DNA of 64,000 nucleotides. Source: Mercenaria mercenaria. Its lineage: Eukaryota > Mollusca > Bivalvia > Venerida > Veneridae. Positions 1 to 12,198 of the stretch are shown piece by piece. The position numbers and the translations under genes were made by a program. The notes under the pieces were generated by a model, which made no database searches, was not told where the DNA came from, and saw only the letters and a list, made by a program, of their open reading frames with translations. The stretch spans positions 86,630,001 through 86,694,000 of the forward strand of contig NC_069362.1 in the NCBI RefSeq assembly GCF_021730395.1. The letters are read 5' to 3'. Numbering within the stretch: position 1 is the stretch's first letter; each line of letters opens with the position of its first letter.

Positions 1-1928
1 TAGAAAACTTTATGTTGTATTGCCTGTCATCAAATATAGCCAATTTCATTTGTAATTATTTTATTCAAATTCATCACTGGTGAAAATCTTTAAAATATTT
101 AAAGTTTGTTGTTGTTTAGGGGCAACCTTTCAGATCTTGTTTCAGAATTCTAGAAATTTTATATTTGTTACATATTTATTTGATTACAGGAAATATTGAC
201 CAATAATACTTTATATTAGACAATTATTGACTTCTGAGCCATTAAATATTAATATTTGCCAGAAGAGGGATATACTGACCAGGGCAATACCCAAAATCAG
301 TATTGCCTACTTCTAATAAATATCACATATGCAGTAGCTCAAGAGATTGTCTTCTTCCTTTTCTGTGGCAGGAGAACTTACCAGTATTTCCTAGCTTTAG
401 ACAGAAAAACACAGCTGAAAACACAGAAAAATTGAATATGATATATATTCAGTGTGAAAGGTAGCAGTTTCCATCAATGGGAAATGAGTTTATTTGTAGA
501 TAATATAAAAACAGTTGCAATCTTATTAAATGAAACTTTGATATTCATGTTGGAGCATGTCCCTTTAAAAAGCATAATTTGTGTAGACGTTTTGTAAACT
601 TTAGTAAATCTCATTGTTTATATTATTTCTGTAACATTTAAAAAAAAAATCTTGTTTTGTTCTCTTGTTTCTTATCAGTGTTTCAACTTGATAACAAAAT
701 ACTACACTTTTGTATGTGTTCATAAACTGCCGAGACCAAATTCATTGCCAGCCCATTGTTATAGAACATAGAAGAAAAATTCAAATTGAGACCTGGAAAA
801 GTGCTGTAGACTGTTCTTTTACTCTTCATGGTACTTGAAATTGCAAGTTAAAGTTGTCAAGAGTATGCATTTAAATTTTTGCAGTTCACAGACTTGTTTG
901 TGTTGTAAAAAAATCTGCTAAGATATGCAGTGTTTATGCTGTATCAGCTGGCTGGAACATAATTCATGGCATATTGTCAATTTCAGCATGGAGGTAATAT
1001 AGAGACCATCTCTATATTACCTCCATGATTTCAGCAAGAAAACAGCAGTGGTCTTGACAAAAAAAAAACAGGATAATAAATTTCTATTATTGAAGCAGTA
1101 TACATATTACTTCAGTTTTACATTTGTCTTATATTGATGAAGAAACAAGTTCTGTTAACTTACATTATGTTTATGGAGACAAATATTCACCTCTGTGTAG
1201 TGTCACTGTGTCAGTCACTGCCATGACTTTTCATTAGCATAATAAGATAACTGAAGTGTGATGAATAAGTGTCTTTATAGATGGTATTGCAGCTGTTGGT
1301 GACAGTGCAGCCTGCTTTCATTAGTGTTCCAAGTCACAGAAACACTTTGGATATGAAGAATTTCGTTCTGTTTCAGTTTGAAGTGTAATGAAACTTTAAA
1401 AGTGACAAAATTAATGAAAACAGTCAGATTTATGAAAGAAATGTATGTTGATCTGCACCTTCCCCGGATCTGTCACTGGGGAGATATGTCGTATTTTGTA
1501 TATTTTGGATTGGTTTAATCGATGTTAGTTTAAACTTCTTGCATCCTCTGATTGTTGTTTTGGTTTGAAAGAATGTTAGCCAATGCAGATACATGTTTTT
1601 GTATATTATTTTTCCTGTTTGAAACTTATCTTTTCTAAATAAGAACAAAAGTTTTGTTTAAATGTTTACACTTTCTATCACTCTGTTTAACATTGCCAAA
1701 CTGGAATTAAAAATGAAAATCTTTCATCTTTGCTTTGTTTTTATTTTGCTTGATTGATTTAAATTGTAGGACAAATTTTGTGCCCAGATGTGAGTTTAAA
1801 GGTGGAACTATAACATGTATTGCAAACTCCATTTACCACATAGATAGAAAACTTCAGAGGTCATAAAGATATTATGCATCTTACAAGAAATATTGGAACT
1901 TTATGAATGCTATTGCCTTGTTACTAAT
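1..1928. other. Gene-free AT-rich DNA
   Basis: No reading frame here resembles a protein and no frame is long enough to be convincing. The stretch is AT-rich with short poly-A and poly-T runs. It could be intron, intergenic DNA or a long 3' untranslated region of a gene to the left, but nothing in the window decides this. The only structured item is the perfect hairpin at 987-1027. Confidence 0.5.
987..1027. repeat. Perfect 17-bp hairpin
   Basis: Arm CATGGAGGTAATATAGA is followed by a 7-nt loop and its exact reverse complement. It may be a remnant of a small palindromic element; no target duplication was seen. Confidence 0.7.
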
Positions 1929-2120
1929 TATGTCTCCCACACCACTGTGGTGGGAGACATATTGATTTACTCCTGTCTGTGTGTGTGTACGTCCGACCAT
2001 CTGTCACAAATCTTGTCTGCGCTCTAAGTTGAACAATTCTCATTAGATCTCACTAAACTTGAACAAAATGTGTTTGCCAATATGTCCCCAGCCAAGTTTG
2101 ATAACTAGCCAAATCGGCCC
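1929..2120 (+). repeat. Dispersed repeat beginning with a TCTCCCACA hairpin
   Basis: It opens with a hairpin (GTCTCCCACACCACTG and GTGGTGGGAGAC), then gives a moderately conserved body including GAACAATTCTCATTAGATC. A second copy lies in opposite orientation at about 9655-9917 with the same hairpin and a matching body. I recognise the family as common in bivalves from memory. The right end here runs into a Harbinger-like terminus at about 2117. Confidence 0.6.
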
Positions 2121-2185
2121 AGGGGAGCGTTTCATCAAAGTTCCTAGGATTTTTATGATAGGACCGCTCCTAGGATGTTCTTAAG
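2117..2185 (+). mobile_element. Harbinger-like left terminus
   Basis: The segment starting GGGGAGCGTTTCATCAAAG and continuing with CCTAGGA motifs resembles terminal inverted repeats of animal Harbinger (PIF) transposons. It sits about 220 bp before a Myb/SANT-like gene of the kind Harbingers carry. The matching right terminus was not found in the window, so this rests on resemblance and context. Confidence 0.4.
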
Positions 2186-2939
2186 ATTTTCTTAAGTGCG
2201 TTTCAACAAAAGTTCCTAAGACAAATATGGACTTAGGTGCTACTCTTCCGAAGGAGGTAAAATCACGGTCGGCGAAATCAACATCCGGTGTTTTCTATCA
2301 CATTCGCGCTTTGATGTCTGCTGTCAAAACTGTCAAACTATGGAGTCCAAGGCTTATTTCAAGCGTAAAGAAAACTGGAACACAGAAGAAGTGGAAGCCT
2401 TGGTCCAGGCAATTAGTGAATATAAAGATGTGTTGACAGCCAGACTGTCAATGACCGTGACATCTGAGCGGAAAGCCAAAACGTGGGAAAAGGTGGTGGA
2501 GAGATATGTTCTGACTGAGTAACTCACTCACTGACTCAGATAAATTTCTCACTCAAGTCAAGTTATCTGTACTCCAAGTCTAAAAATTATAGAGCCAGCT
2601 CAAACCCAAACATTAAAAACCAAATTATTGCTGACTTTCAGGTGACATATTTACCAATACCCAAATAAACGGCAAATTTATATTTTCAACGACAGTCTCC
2701 CATTGTAATTTCTTGTCGCCATTGGATTTTGCTCTCTAAATTTGAAGTAGATCTATTACGAGAAACTTAATGTGAATTTCATCGGGTGCAACTCGAAATT
2801 CATTTCGTTTACATGCGAATCAATGCATGAGTAAACTGTAATTTTGTAGATTCTTATTTTAAAAATAACAACAATGAGCTGCTATCAACTAGTTTTATTA
2901 CCCCAAAGACACATGTGTAGTTTCAATTCAATATCTGCA

Positions 2940-3211
2940 TTAGTTTTGGAGATAGTAACTTGCATGTAAAACTTTAACCAGAATTTTCCAAAAGGGGGCA
3001 TAATTTTCTCAGAATACATGCCAGAGTTATGGAACTTGACCCAGTGAGGTTGGTAATTGACCTAGAAAAAGAATAAATAAGTTTCAAAGCTTTATGCCTT
3101 TAAATGATAGCTGTATGTACTTGCATGCAAAAACTGAACCAAGGTGTGACGCCGACGCCGACGCCAGGGGTGAGTAGAATAGCTAGACTATTCTTCGAAT
3201 AGTCGAGCTAA
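2940..3211 (+). mobile_element. Helitron-like non-autonomous element, 3' part
   Basis: The body contains AAAAGGGGGCATAATTTTC and a GACGCCGACGCC run. It ends in a perfect 8-bp hairpin (GACTATTC, loop TTC, GAATAGTC) followed by GAG and CTAA. A hairpin a few bases before CTRR is the Helitron 3' signature. Full relatives lie at 12199-13079 and 60298-61099. The 5' part is missing or too diverged to see. Confidence 0.55.
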
Positions 3212-3368
3212 AAATGAGAGATTTTACTTAGAAACAACAGAATATTTAGTTACGGATTTTATCATTTTATGCAATGTCTTTAGTCAAATACAACTAGTTC
3301 AAAAATTATAGATACGTATGGAGTGCATATAAAATGTATACATATATTGTTATAGTGTAATGTACTTT

Positions 3369-3422
3369 GAGAGAGAGAGAGAGAGAGAGAAAGGGGGGGG
3401 GGGGGGGTGAGGGGGAGAGAGA
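3369..3422. repeat. GA/G microsatellite
   Basis: A (GA)n run passes into a homopolymeric G tract and back to GA. Confidence 0.9.
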
Positions 3423-3644
3423 GAATTTACATAACTATGCATACCAAACCTGAACTTGCCTTAGCTTCGTCGACATGTACGTTTGGGGCCTGAATTGGGC
3501 AGATGATGATTAAAATGGTGAATTTACCAAAAATGGTCAAATTTTCCTTGTTCATGCAAACTGTATGTTAAATGACCATACAGGATCCTTGTCCTGCAAT
3601 TCCACGAGAATTTGTCTCTCTGTGCATATGTATATGATATGCGT

Positions 3645-4180
3645 AAGTTGTTCGTTTTTTTATTTTGGCGGGAAAACTGCACGTGTCTTATATTTTGCTC
3701 CATCGGTTCATCTGGCTCTGTTGCTAGCAATATTATGCAATTATTACATACTCCTTTCTATTCCCCGTTAAGTTACACTGGTACCGGAAACGTCAATATT
3801 TTTCCATACACTGACGCCTGAATTTCATATCGGGTGCGTGACGTAATTCAGTGTGTGTTGTTGCACTATTTTTTTCTATTTAGTTCAGTATTGTCAATCC
3901 TATTCAGGCCATTGAACATATTTTTGATATTTGCATAATATTTATACGTGTAGATGCGTATGTAATAAAAAGGTTATTATCTTTGCATCGGGAAATATGC
4001 ACTCGTTCTTCAGCGAAAGAATATTGCGCTCCTAAAGTCGCGCAATATTTCCACAGAAAAACTCGTGCATATTTCCCGATACAAAGCTAATAACCTATAA
4101 ATACTAAATTTTCTGTATACACGCGGTCATCATGAAAGGATGTGCAGATTTCCCGCCAAAATAATTGAAGAAACGTGTTT
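3645..4180. mobile_element. Foldback element with nested inverted repeats
   Basis: The outer arms share TATTTTGGCGGGAA (about 3658 and, inverted, about 4150). The inner palindrome 3971-4095 pairs AGGTTATTAT...GGGAAATATGCA with its inverted copy ending AATAACCT. The inner part is a MITE-like hairpin. No coding sequence. Confidence 0.5.
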
Positions 4181-5986
4181 CCCGTGCCATTTTTAAATCC
4201 ATTATGGTGTATAAGATGGCCTGATATTTAAGTCGTGTTTTCATTCGTTAAAGGACTGACTCTTTACAACTTACGTCCACGTTCTACCAAATATTCGGAA
4301 AGTTTGCCGATCTGACAGTGTACGAAAATGTATTTATAAGATCTAGCCTATCGATCTGAGACAAATACAGAAATACGGTTTTGGAAAAATCCAGTTGAGT
4401 CAAGGCCTTTTTTTTATTTTAAAACATACGTGTATCGTGTCCCGACGCCGACAAGGCTTGTCATTTCTTTGGACATGATTTATCGAAAATTAGTGCCGAG
4501 TTTTTAGAATAATGATATCACGCAGTACATGTTTTAGTAACATTTCAAGTGACCTATACTCATCAACGACGCAACCTACAATAATGCAAAGGAATACTTT
4601 CCTCAAAATTTAGACCAAGAAATGCGGCGACATCCTTTTTCTAGACGGGTGCTTCCCCCCCCCCCCCCCCCGTCAAAAAATTCTGGATCCGGGCCTGCCT
4701 GAAGACACAGAATATGATTTGAAACTAACAGACGAGTTCACCTTGCAAATCAATTTGTTTTTTTTTTATCATGGAAATATAATGATTTCTTCATGTAAAT
4801 ATTATTAGTAGTAAACATCTCAGCATTTAATGTAAAAATTAAGTTAAACATTTCATGTCTTAAACACACAAAAGATTAATAATAATTTCATTCTCATTTT
4901 CAGAGTAAACTCGGTAAGTGTCAGCAGGAGGGATGCTAAAGAAGTTAAAAAGAAGTGGCAGACGTACCAGTCGAATGTGAAGGCCAAGGAGTGTCAGAGG
5001 CTGAGGGAGGCAAATGGGACTGGAGGTGGACCGAGGCCAAAAGACCTAACAGAAACAGAGAAATGTGTAAGTTCAACAAGAGCACTGCTGCAGGTGCCAA
5101 TGACTGTCTATGCATTGCATTCAATTACTTTTTTTGAAGTCGTATTTCATATGTATTGACGGTAAAATAGAATATAATCAGAAGCTTTTTTTCTTTTCAT
5201 TTGTGACTTTATTTTTAATTTAAATACTGAGTTTAATAATAATAATAAAATAATATTAATAACAATTTTATTTGCGCACTTCATGTCAATACAAGAGGGT
5301 TTTATAACAGTAGCTTGATACTGGATGCAGTATTCGGCTCGAGTGGATTTTGCCACATCGGATCTCACGAGGCGCGCAAGCGCCGAGTGTGATCCGACCT
5401 TGCAAAATCCACGAGTGTCAAATACAAAGTCCCAGATCTAGCTACTGTTATAATGACACTTTTATTATATACCTTTACCATTTTGATTCTGTTTTGTTCT
5501 TAAACGAAATCTTCAATGTTTATCGATATTAAATGGAACATAGTGAAGTTTTTATGTGTGCTTTTTATAGAATTGTGTCGGGTAATGCATATTAATGAAA
5601 ATAGTCCGGCAGCATACAATACGGAAGGTACAATACGGAATTTAAAAGGTACAATACGGAATTTTTGTCTGTCTGTTCATATTTAATTGTGAAATACAAG
5701 CACACTTTTTACAGAATTTATATAGGTATATAATAAAAATTACATAGCATAATCATAATCACAGTATTTCTCAGATATCACAGTTGTAATTTAACAAAGA
5801 AATGTCATCTATCACATAAAAATGATTATAATTTATCACAAGATGTTATACTTGTTTTGATAATATAGTGACTGAAACAAAATGTAAATGATATCGATAT
5901 TTCAGATAGTTGTAATACTTGTTCCAGTATATAATTATAAATAGTAGATAGTGCACTGGATTGCCGTAAAGCTTCGGCATTTACAT

Positions 5987-8563
5987 CACCGTGTCCAACG
6001 TATACGTTGCATTTACGGTGGGTACGCTACATACATGGTATATTGTACGCTCCATCACCGGCATTTCCTGTTGATTTTGTCAACATCCCGTATAGTGGGG
6101 TAAGAAAAACTACTTATTTTCATCAAAGTTCAACGTGTTCAGAGAAGCGATATATTCAGTACGAACTGCAGATCATTCAAGTTCCCCATGGTAATGTGAT
6201 TTTGGTCAGTAATTCTCTAGTTTCTTCAAACATTCGAGTAAACTGACGTGCGAAGTCGGTTTTAAACTCGGATGTTCAGTTTCGGGTTCATTTTTCTGTC
6301 TCTTAAAATCATTCTGTTGACTTTTCATCGGTTTAACGCGAGAATAGTATCACAAGCTACAATTTAAAATATATATCTTGGCGGAAATTCAAGTTTAAAG
6401 GGAGCTTTATGCCAAAATTAGCGATGTATGCCCTATAAAACGGCGCGTCTACAGAAGTACGCCACATAAAAAGGCCGTTATATATATCTAAAATGCAACA
6501 GTTACTGTCATTATTGTAAGGAATTTCCGGGGAGGATACCTAAACCCGACCACTATGATAAATTCCTAGCAAAAGGTCTCTTTAAAATATTAATTTTAAT
6601 GTCGAATGTTATCAAATAAACTTGACTAAATATATGAAATAACTGTGTTTGTAGAGTTACATTCACAATTAGATATCATGTATAATAATTTTCAGTCAGT
6701 TGTCCATAAGCATTTACCTGGCACTCATTAATCTTCGCCAATATTTTCGGGCGCCGCTTTACGTTAGCTTACGAAAGAATCGTATCCTGAAAATAATTAC
6801 ATATGTAGAAAACACATTACACGATGGCGTAGTGGTGTCTCAGTATTCCGCAATGTTATTGGCATTGATTTTATTTTTATATTATTTCACGTGCATGTAA
6901 CATATTTTACGAATTTTAATTGTTTTCATTTATAGATTTGAGCCGCAACATCAGAAAACAAACAGTGGCCCAGCGACAAGCATGGATACAGACAGCCTGC
7001 GCATGTGCGCATTCTGATCAGGATCCATGCTATTCGCTTATGGTTTCTCTAATTGCTATAGGCTTTGAAAGCGAACAGCATGGATCCTGACCAGACTGCG
7101 CGGATATGCAAGCTGGTCTGGATCCATGCTGAAAGCCAATATGTTGGTTTTCTCATAGCGTGGCTCAGTTTTACTTTCTGGAATCACTTTCGACAGGAAA
7201 TATGTCTTTCTTTCTTCTTAAATACTTTAAAAGAAAAATCGACAATTTCTTCCACGGTTATCTTGAAAACAAGTGTTTTTCATTCAGGAAATGAACAAGA
7301 AATGATGATTATTAGTTTGATCAGATAAGTAGGGGAGAACGCTGTTGAATGTGCCACGGGTTGGTTGTGCCACACGTGACTTATAATATTTACTGAAGAG
7401 CTTAGATGTCATTTGCAAATATTTTAAAAACGCCGTTTTTTCAAATACTCTTCTTGGAAAGCACAAACATTGTAAACAGAAAGGGCAACGAACTGTGTTT
7501 GAAATACCGATTTTGATCGCTATAAGTAAATTTTGACGTATTACACATTTGTATTCTGACAGTTCGTTATCATGTAGATATATCGACATAAGATATATTA
7601 TGAAATTCAGCATTTCCCTAAGGTTGAATGCGATGTATTTTCATACTGCTATACCATACTGAAAGGTAAGGGTGTACCCCGCATACTGTCACAACCTACC
7701 CCAGACGCGGGGCAGGTTGTGAAGTTACAGGCCATGTTCACACTAGCAGTATTCGTTTTATCCGCACTCTACCTGAAAATGCGACATTATGTTACTTGTG
7801 AAATACATTTTCAATTTTTAATTCGTTTTAGGTTCCGACACCGAAGATTAATTTACGAAAATATATGCAATGTTCATGATTCCCAAGCAAAAGCTTTAAC
7901 GGGCAATTCTATACCGGACTGTTTATACAAAACAAGCATGTTTATCTTATCTTTCGAAAAATCAATATTACTGGTGTTAAATTATGTAAGTCTAAAACCG
8001 TTTATAATTGTTAAAAAGTGTAAATAAAATGAAAGAATGAAGACATACGTAATCAGTTGCTATAAATATAACGGCCTTTTTATGTGGCGTACTTCTGTAG
8101 ACGCGCCGTTTTATGGGTTGTACATTGCTAATTTTGGCATATAGCTCCCCTAAAACATGAATTTACGCCATGATATATATTTTTATTTGTAACTTGTTAT
8201 ACTATTCTCGCGTTAAACAGATGAAAAATAAACAGAATGATTTTAAGAGACAGAAAATGAACCTGAAAGTGAACGTCCGAGTTCGAAACCGACTTCATAC
8301 GTCAGTTTACTCGAATGTTTGAAGAAACTATAGAGAATTATTGGCCAAAATCACATTACCATGGGGAGCTTGAATGATCTGCAGCTCGTACTGAATATAT
8401 CGCTTCTTTGAACACGTTGAACTTCGATGAAAATGAGTAGTTTTTCTTACCTCACTTTACGGGATGTTGACAAAATCAACAGGAAATGCCGGTAATGGAA
8501 CGTACAATATACCATGTATGTAGCGTACTCGCCGTAAATGCAACGTATACGTTGGACACGGTG
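5987..8563. mobile_element. Long-inverted-repeat DNA element (2.6 kb, about 500-bp arms)
   Basis: The left arm (5987 to about 6483) and right arm (about 8068-8563) are imperfect reverse complements over about 500 bp, starting CACCGTGTCCAACGTATACG at each outer end. A perfect 5-bp direct repeat TACAT flanks the element (5982-5986 and 8564-8568), consistent with a target-site duplication. The core (6484-8067) holds a palindromic MITE and no recognised transposase; a 102-aa frame at 7719-8027 matches nothing I know. Non-autonomous. CAC ends occur in the CACTA/Chapaev group, but that placement is tentative. Confidence 0.75.
6940..7166. mobile_element. Palindromic MITE, GAGCCGTGCC family (copy 1)
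   Basis: It opens with GAGCCGC, closes with GTGGCTC, and has two internal copies of the CAGCATGGATCC / GGATCCATGCTG palindromic core. Nested inside the long-inverted-repeat element and therefore younger than it. Other copies are at 9951, 10626, 16662 and 33411. Confidence 0.8.
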
Positions 8564-8570
8564 TACATGC

Positions 8571-9050
8571 AAAAACTTATTTCTAACGGGGTCCATGCTG
8601 TCATATTTAGATCTTAAGTGACTAATTTCTCTTAACAAAATTGTGTCACCTGATGGTATAAAATAATGACATCTTTTGCCAATGAATATGACCATAATAC
8701 ATAGTGAAAAGGTGGGCCTAAAAAAATCTAAAATTTATGAAATGCTTAGGAGAGTTATGGTTCTATATCGTCCTCTTACGAAGATAAAAAACATGCAAAG
8801 TTTCAAATCTCTAAGTGTTATAGTTTGCTTCAAGAGAAATGTTGGACCTAAACATAGTAAACCAGAAGCTCAAATTTTCTAATTACAAAAAGGCTACAAT
8901 TCTGATAAATTGCATGTAAGAGTTATTGTTCGTGGTCTACATAGTGAACAAGTGTGTTAACTTTAAAAGCACTAGCTGTTACTGAATTGTAAAAAGACCT
9001 TTCTTATAAACTCATTTCAGTGTTACTGAAGATAATTATTTTTATTCATT
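8571..9050. other. Intronic DNA of the Myb-like gene, nothing recognised
   Basis: AT-rich sequence between the long-inverted-repeat element and predicted Myb exon 3. It contains no frame or repeat I recognise. Confidence 0.4.
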
Positions 9051-9654
9051 TTCAGGCACTGGTAACAATTCCAAAGACAATGCTGTCTGGGATAAGTGGT
9101 GGGTTAGACACTGGTAAGAACAACCAAGACATTTGGTCTGTAACCATTTACAACTTACATTGTATCTAGTAAATGTACATACATCACTGTATAGCAGAAT
9201 TTATTTTAACAGTCACAAACTGCATTACTACATGGTCTTTGATTATAAGATAGATTGATATATTTATTTCTGCATAGAATGTATAACACATGGCTTAACA
9301 ATACATGTACATTAACGATTAAAAACTGATAAAAACAGAAATTGATCCATGTCAACTACATTATATATACAAAGGATGACACAAAAAATAGACATGGAAT
9401 CTTTCATTTCCACTGTGGTCCTTTAAACACAAAACAATTTGTCATAGGAAGACAACTTAAAAAAAATACCACAGCAATCTGAAAAAGTTTGGTTCACTTT
9501 TAAATGTTAGACATGGACTTTTCATGTATCACAGAATTTCGATAATCACTACATATTAAAATGATACATCTATCTGTATATCTATGTATAAATCTATCAG
9601 TACATAGTTATTCATATATTCGATTGATATTCTTATACATAACAAAAGATTTGG

Positions 9655-9917
9655 CTAGTTAACAAGCCTGGGCGAGAAGCTATGGTCAAACACATTTGGT
9701 TAAAGTTTGGTGAAGATCCGATGAGAACTGTTCAATTCAGAGCGCAGAAAAGAGAAAAAAATACCGATTTTCATTAATCCAGTGACCATAATTCTGAAGT
9801 GCTTCGGGCGACTTGGCTGGTTACCGAATTCGGTCGAGGATTTATTGGCACACACATTTTAAATTTTGTGACAGACAAACAGGAAGGAGGAAACCGATAT
9901 GTCTCCCACACCACTAT
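9655..9917 (-). repeat. Dispersed TCTCCCACA-hairpin repeat, second copy
   Basis: Reverse-orientation copy of the 1929-2120 repeat. It ends at 9900-9917 with the same TCTCCCACACCAC hairpin and has matching body motifs (GAACTGTTCAATTCAGAGCG). It lies in the third intron of the Myb-like gene model. Confidence 0.6.
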
Positions 9918-9950
9918 ATGGTGGTATACATAATAAATAAGAAGTTATAT

Positions 9951-10184
9951 GAGCCGCGCCATGAGAAAACCAAAAAGTGGCTTTGCAACCAGCATGGATC
10001 CAGATGAGCCTGTGCATCTGCACAGTCTAGTCAGGATCCATGTTGTATGCTTTAAAAGCCTGTTGCAATTAGTGAAGCTGTTAGCGAATAACATGAATCC
10101 TAACCAGACTGCGCAGACGGGCAGGCTGGTCTGGATTCATGCTTGTCGCAAAGCCAATATGTTGGCTTTCTCATGGCATGGCTC
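9951..10184. mobile_element. Palindromic MITE, GAGCCGTGCC family (copy 2)
   Basis: Full-length copy, GAGCCGCGCCATGAGAAAAC to TCTCATGGCATGGCTC. ATAT occurs on both flanks and may be a short target duplication. Confidence 0.85.
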
Positions 10185-10625
10185 ATATATATATAATTAT
10201 GCATTTGTGAAAGTTCAAAGTGGTAGGACTAAAATACAATATACACTATAATACATAAAATTTAACAACAGCTGTCCAAACAGCACATTCAACTATTCAA
10301 AAAAATTGAAAGTAAAATTCAAGCAATGCTTTCTAATCAGCTAAATTTTATTAAAATGTATGTTTCATAACTCAGTATTTCTTTGTTTAGTCCAATACTG
10401 CCTGAATACTACTAGTATTAAGTTCCAGACCTATCTATTTGTCAAAGTTGAACACTGTATCATGTTTGAATACATAATTTACAGAATGTGATGACAGCTA
10501 TGGAACATGTAGTACCGTTGAGGATTTAGATGACAGCTGTGGTAACACATGTACGCAAGTTGAAGATCATATAGTACCAGAGAAAGTAGCATGTAAGTAT
10601 AAATGTAGATCAATGAAAAAAATTG

Positions 10626-10841
10626 GGCCGTGCCATGAGCAAACCGACATAGTGGCTTTGCGACAAGAATGGATCCAGACCAGCTTGCGCAACTGCACAG
10701 TCTGATCAGAATCCATGCTGCTCCCTTTCAAACCCTGTTGCAATTAGAGAAACCGTTAGCGAACAGTGTGGATATGCACAGGCTGGTCTATATCCATGCT
10801 AGTCGCAAACACTCTAAGTTGGTTTTCTCATGGCACAGCTC
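10626..10841. mobile_element. Palindromic MITE, GAGCCGTGCC family (copy 3)
   Basis: Diverged copy, GGCCGTGCCATGAGCAAACC to TTCTCATGGCACAGCTC, in the intron after predicted Myb exon 4. Confidence 0.8.
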
Positions 10842-12198
10842 ATATGTATGTAACGGATACTGTTAACATAAATAATTGCATATATCATAGTAACAAATTA
10901 ATGTTTGTAAACTTTAAAAAAATCTTATGACATCCAAAATTTCAATTGTGGCAAGTTAACTTTTGAATGTTTTGGAAAAAACTTTTTACATGGCCGACTG
11001 ACAATAAGTACTTGCATAAATTCAGAAGAATTAGATACTGTGTTTTTTGGGTTTTTTTTTTTTTGGAGTCACCTAGTTTTTCATATTTTATAGTTTACAG
11101 TAGATATAATTAGATATAAGTTACTAGAACTATTTGATGTTACAATTGTTATTTTCAAGAAAGTGAATCCATTTGTTTCAAAGGTAATGCAGGAGAGAAC
11201 AGTAAAAGCAGCACTATCGAAAACAGCAGGAAACGCAAAAGTGCCATAAAATCACCCAGTACTGACATTGATGAAGGTATATTCTAATCAGATGGGGTCA
11301 TTTCTTATATTTTATCTTAAAGGCACAGTAACGTTTTTGATTTAATATCTGCAAGTAGCATTAATGTATATTTACTTAGAAGAGATGCAATACTAGTCAG
11401 ACACTAGACCTTAAATCCAACTTTTTTCTAAGTGAGAATGGAGTCACTGTGTCAAACGTCAAGGCCACAGGAAAATGATAACTAAAATAATTTCCGCTCA
11501 GTAACTGGAAACTATTTCAACTTCATAGGTTTCTTGGCCTAGATGTGCTGATGAGCCTTACTGATCCTTTGGCATTTTGGACCATAACAAAACAACAAAG
11601 GAAACACCTATTCATATCAGTCATGTATTCATGTACATTAGACAGAAAACATTCAAAGATGGCCACCAAGATCCCAGAGATCTGTTGTTTGATAAAGTCA
11701 TATACATGTCCAATGTGCTTGGAGATAGAAGTCTATGTCAAAATATGTGTCAGACTTCAAAAAAATATATTTACTTTTGTGTGAAGATGTAATTTAATTA
11801 ATACTTAGTAAGGGGTCAACTTCTTTGAATTAACAAGTATCAAAATCTGATAAATCTTCAATCAAGAGTTATCTTATATGACTATTTCTTACCCCTGAAT
11901 ACATAAACAACCGTCAAACCAAGCTCATTGAAGCTGCTGAGGTATATTAATTTACATATTATAGCATTAATGAAATTTCAAATCAGTATTTTCAATAGGT
12001 ACTGTCCTAAAAGGCATACTTTGTCATGAATAGAATTTAATATCATGGCAAAACCTTTTCATGTATAGTATGTATACATACATACCATGTTTTCATTTTG
12101 GCAAGGTCGTGATCTTTGCGATAGTTAAAGAGTGTAAAGCATTACAAATTTTGCAATGAAACCATCACCATCATATTGGTAATGTTCAACCTAAAAAA

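Larger units (their letters stand above)
2340..11276 (+). pseudogene. Harbinger-type Myb/SANT-like gene, five predicted exons
   Basis: Predicted exons are 2340-2503, 4904-5066, 9056-9113, 10485-10592 and 11184-11276, with phases that match at every junction. Exons 1-2 encode a Myb/SANT-like DNA-binding domain (WNTEEVEALVQAI, then KEVKKKWQTYQSNVKAK), the type found in NAIF1 and in the accessory protein of Harbinger transposons. A TGGGP stretch and LVTIPKTMLSGISGGLDT follow, as in that family. Exons 4-5 are acidic, then basic and Ser-rich. The exon 1 donor reads AG|ATATGT where AG|GTATGT is expected, so the first intron is probably no longer spliced. No terminal exon was found. Introns carry a long-inverted-repeat element and two MITEs. 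It could be a former host gene rather than a transposon gene. The family call is fairly sure; the gene model is moderate. Confidence 0.6.

Noticed and set aside
2504-4903. U12-type AT-AC intron
   Set aside because: The intron start ATATGTTCTG does not match ATATCCTT and the end is a normal CAG. A mutated GTATGT donor explains it better.
7719-8027. 102-codon frame with a hydrophobic start
   Set aside because: It lies in the core of a non-autonomous long-arm element, has no recognisable domain, and ends in AT-rich sequence.
11900-11943. Sixth exon of the Myb-like gene (NNRQTKLIEAAE before GTATAT)
   Set aside because: The residues look plausible, but there is no acceptor AG in a suitable place upstream.
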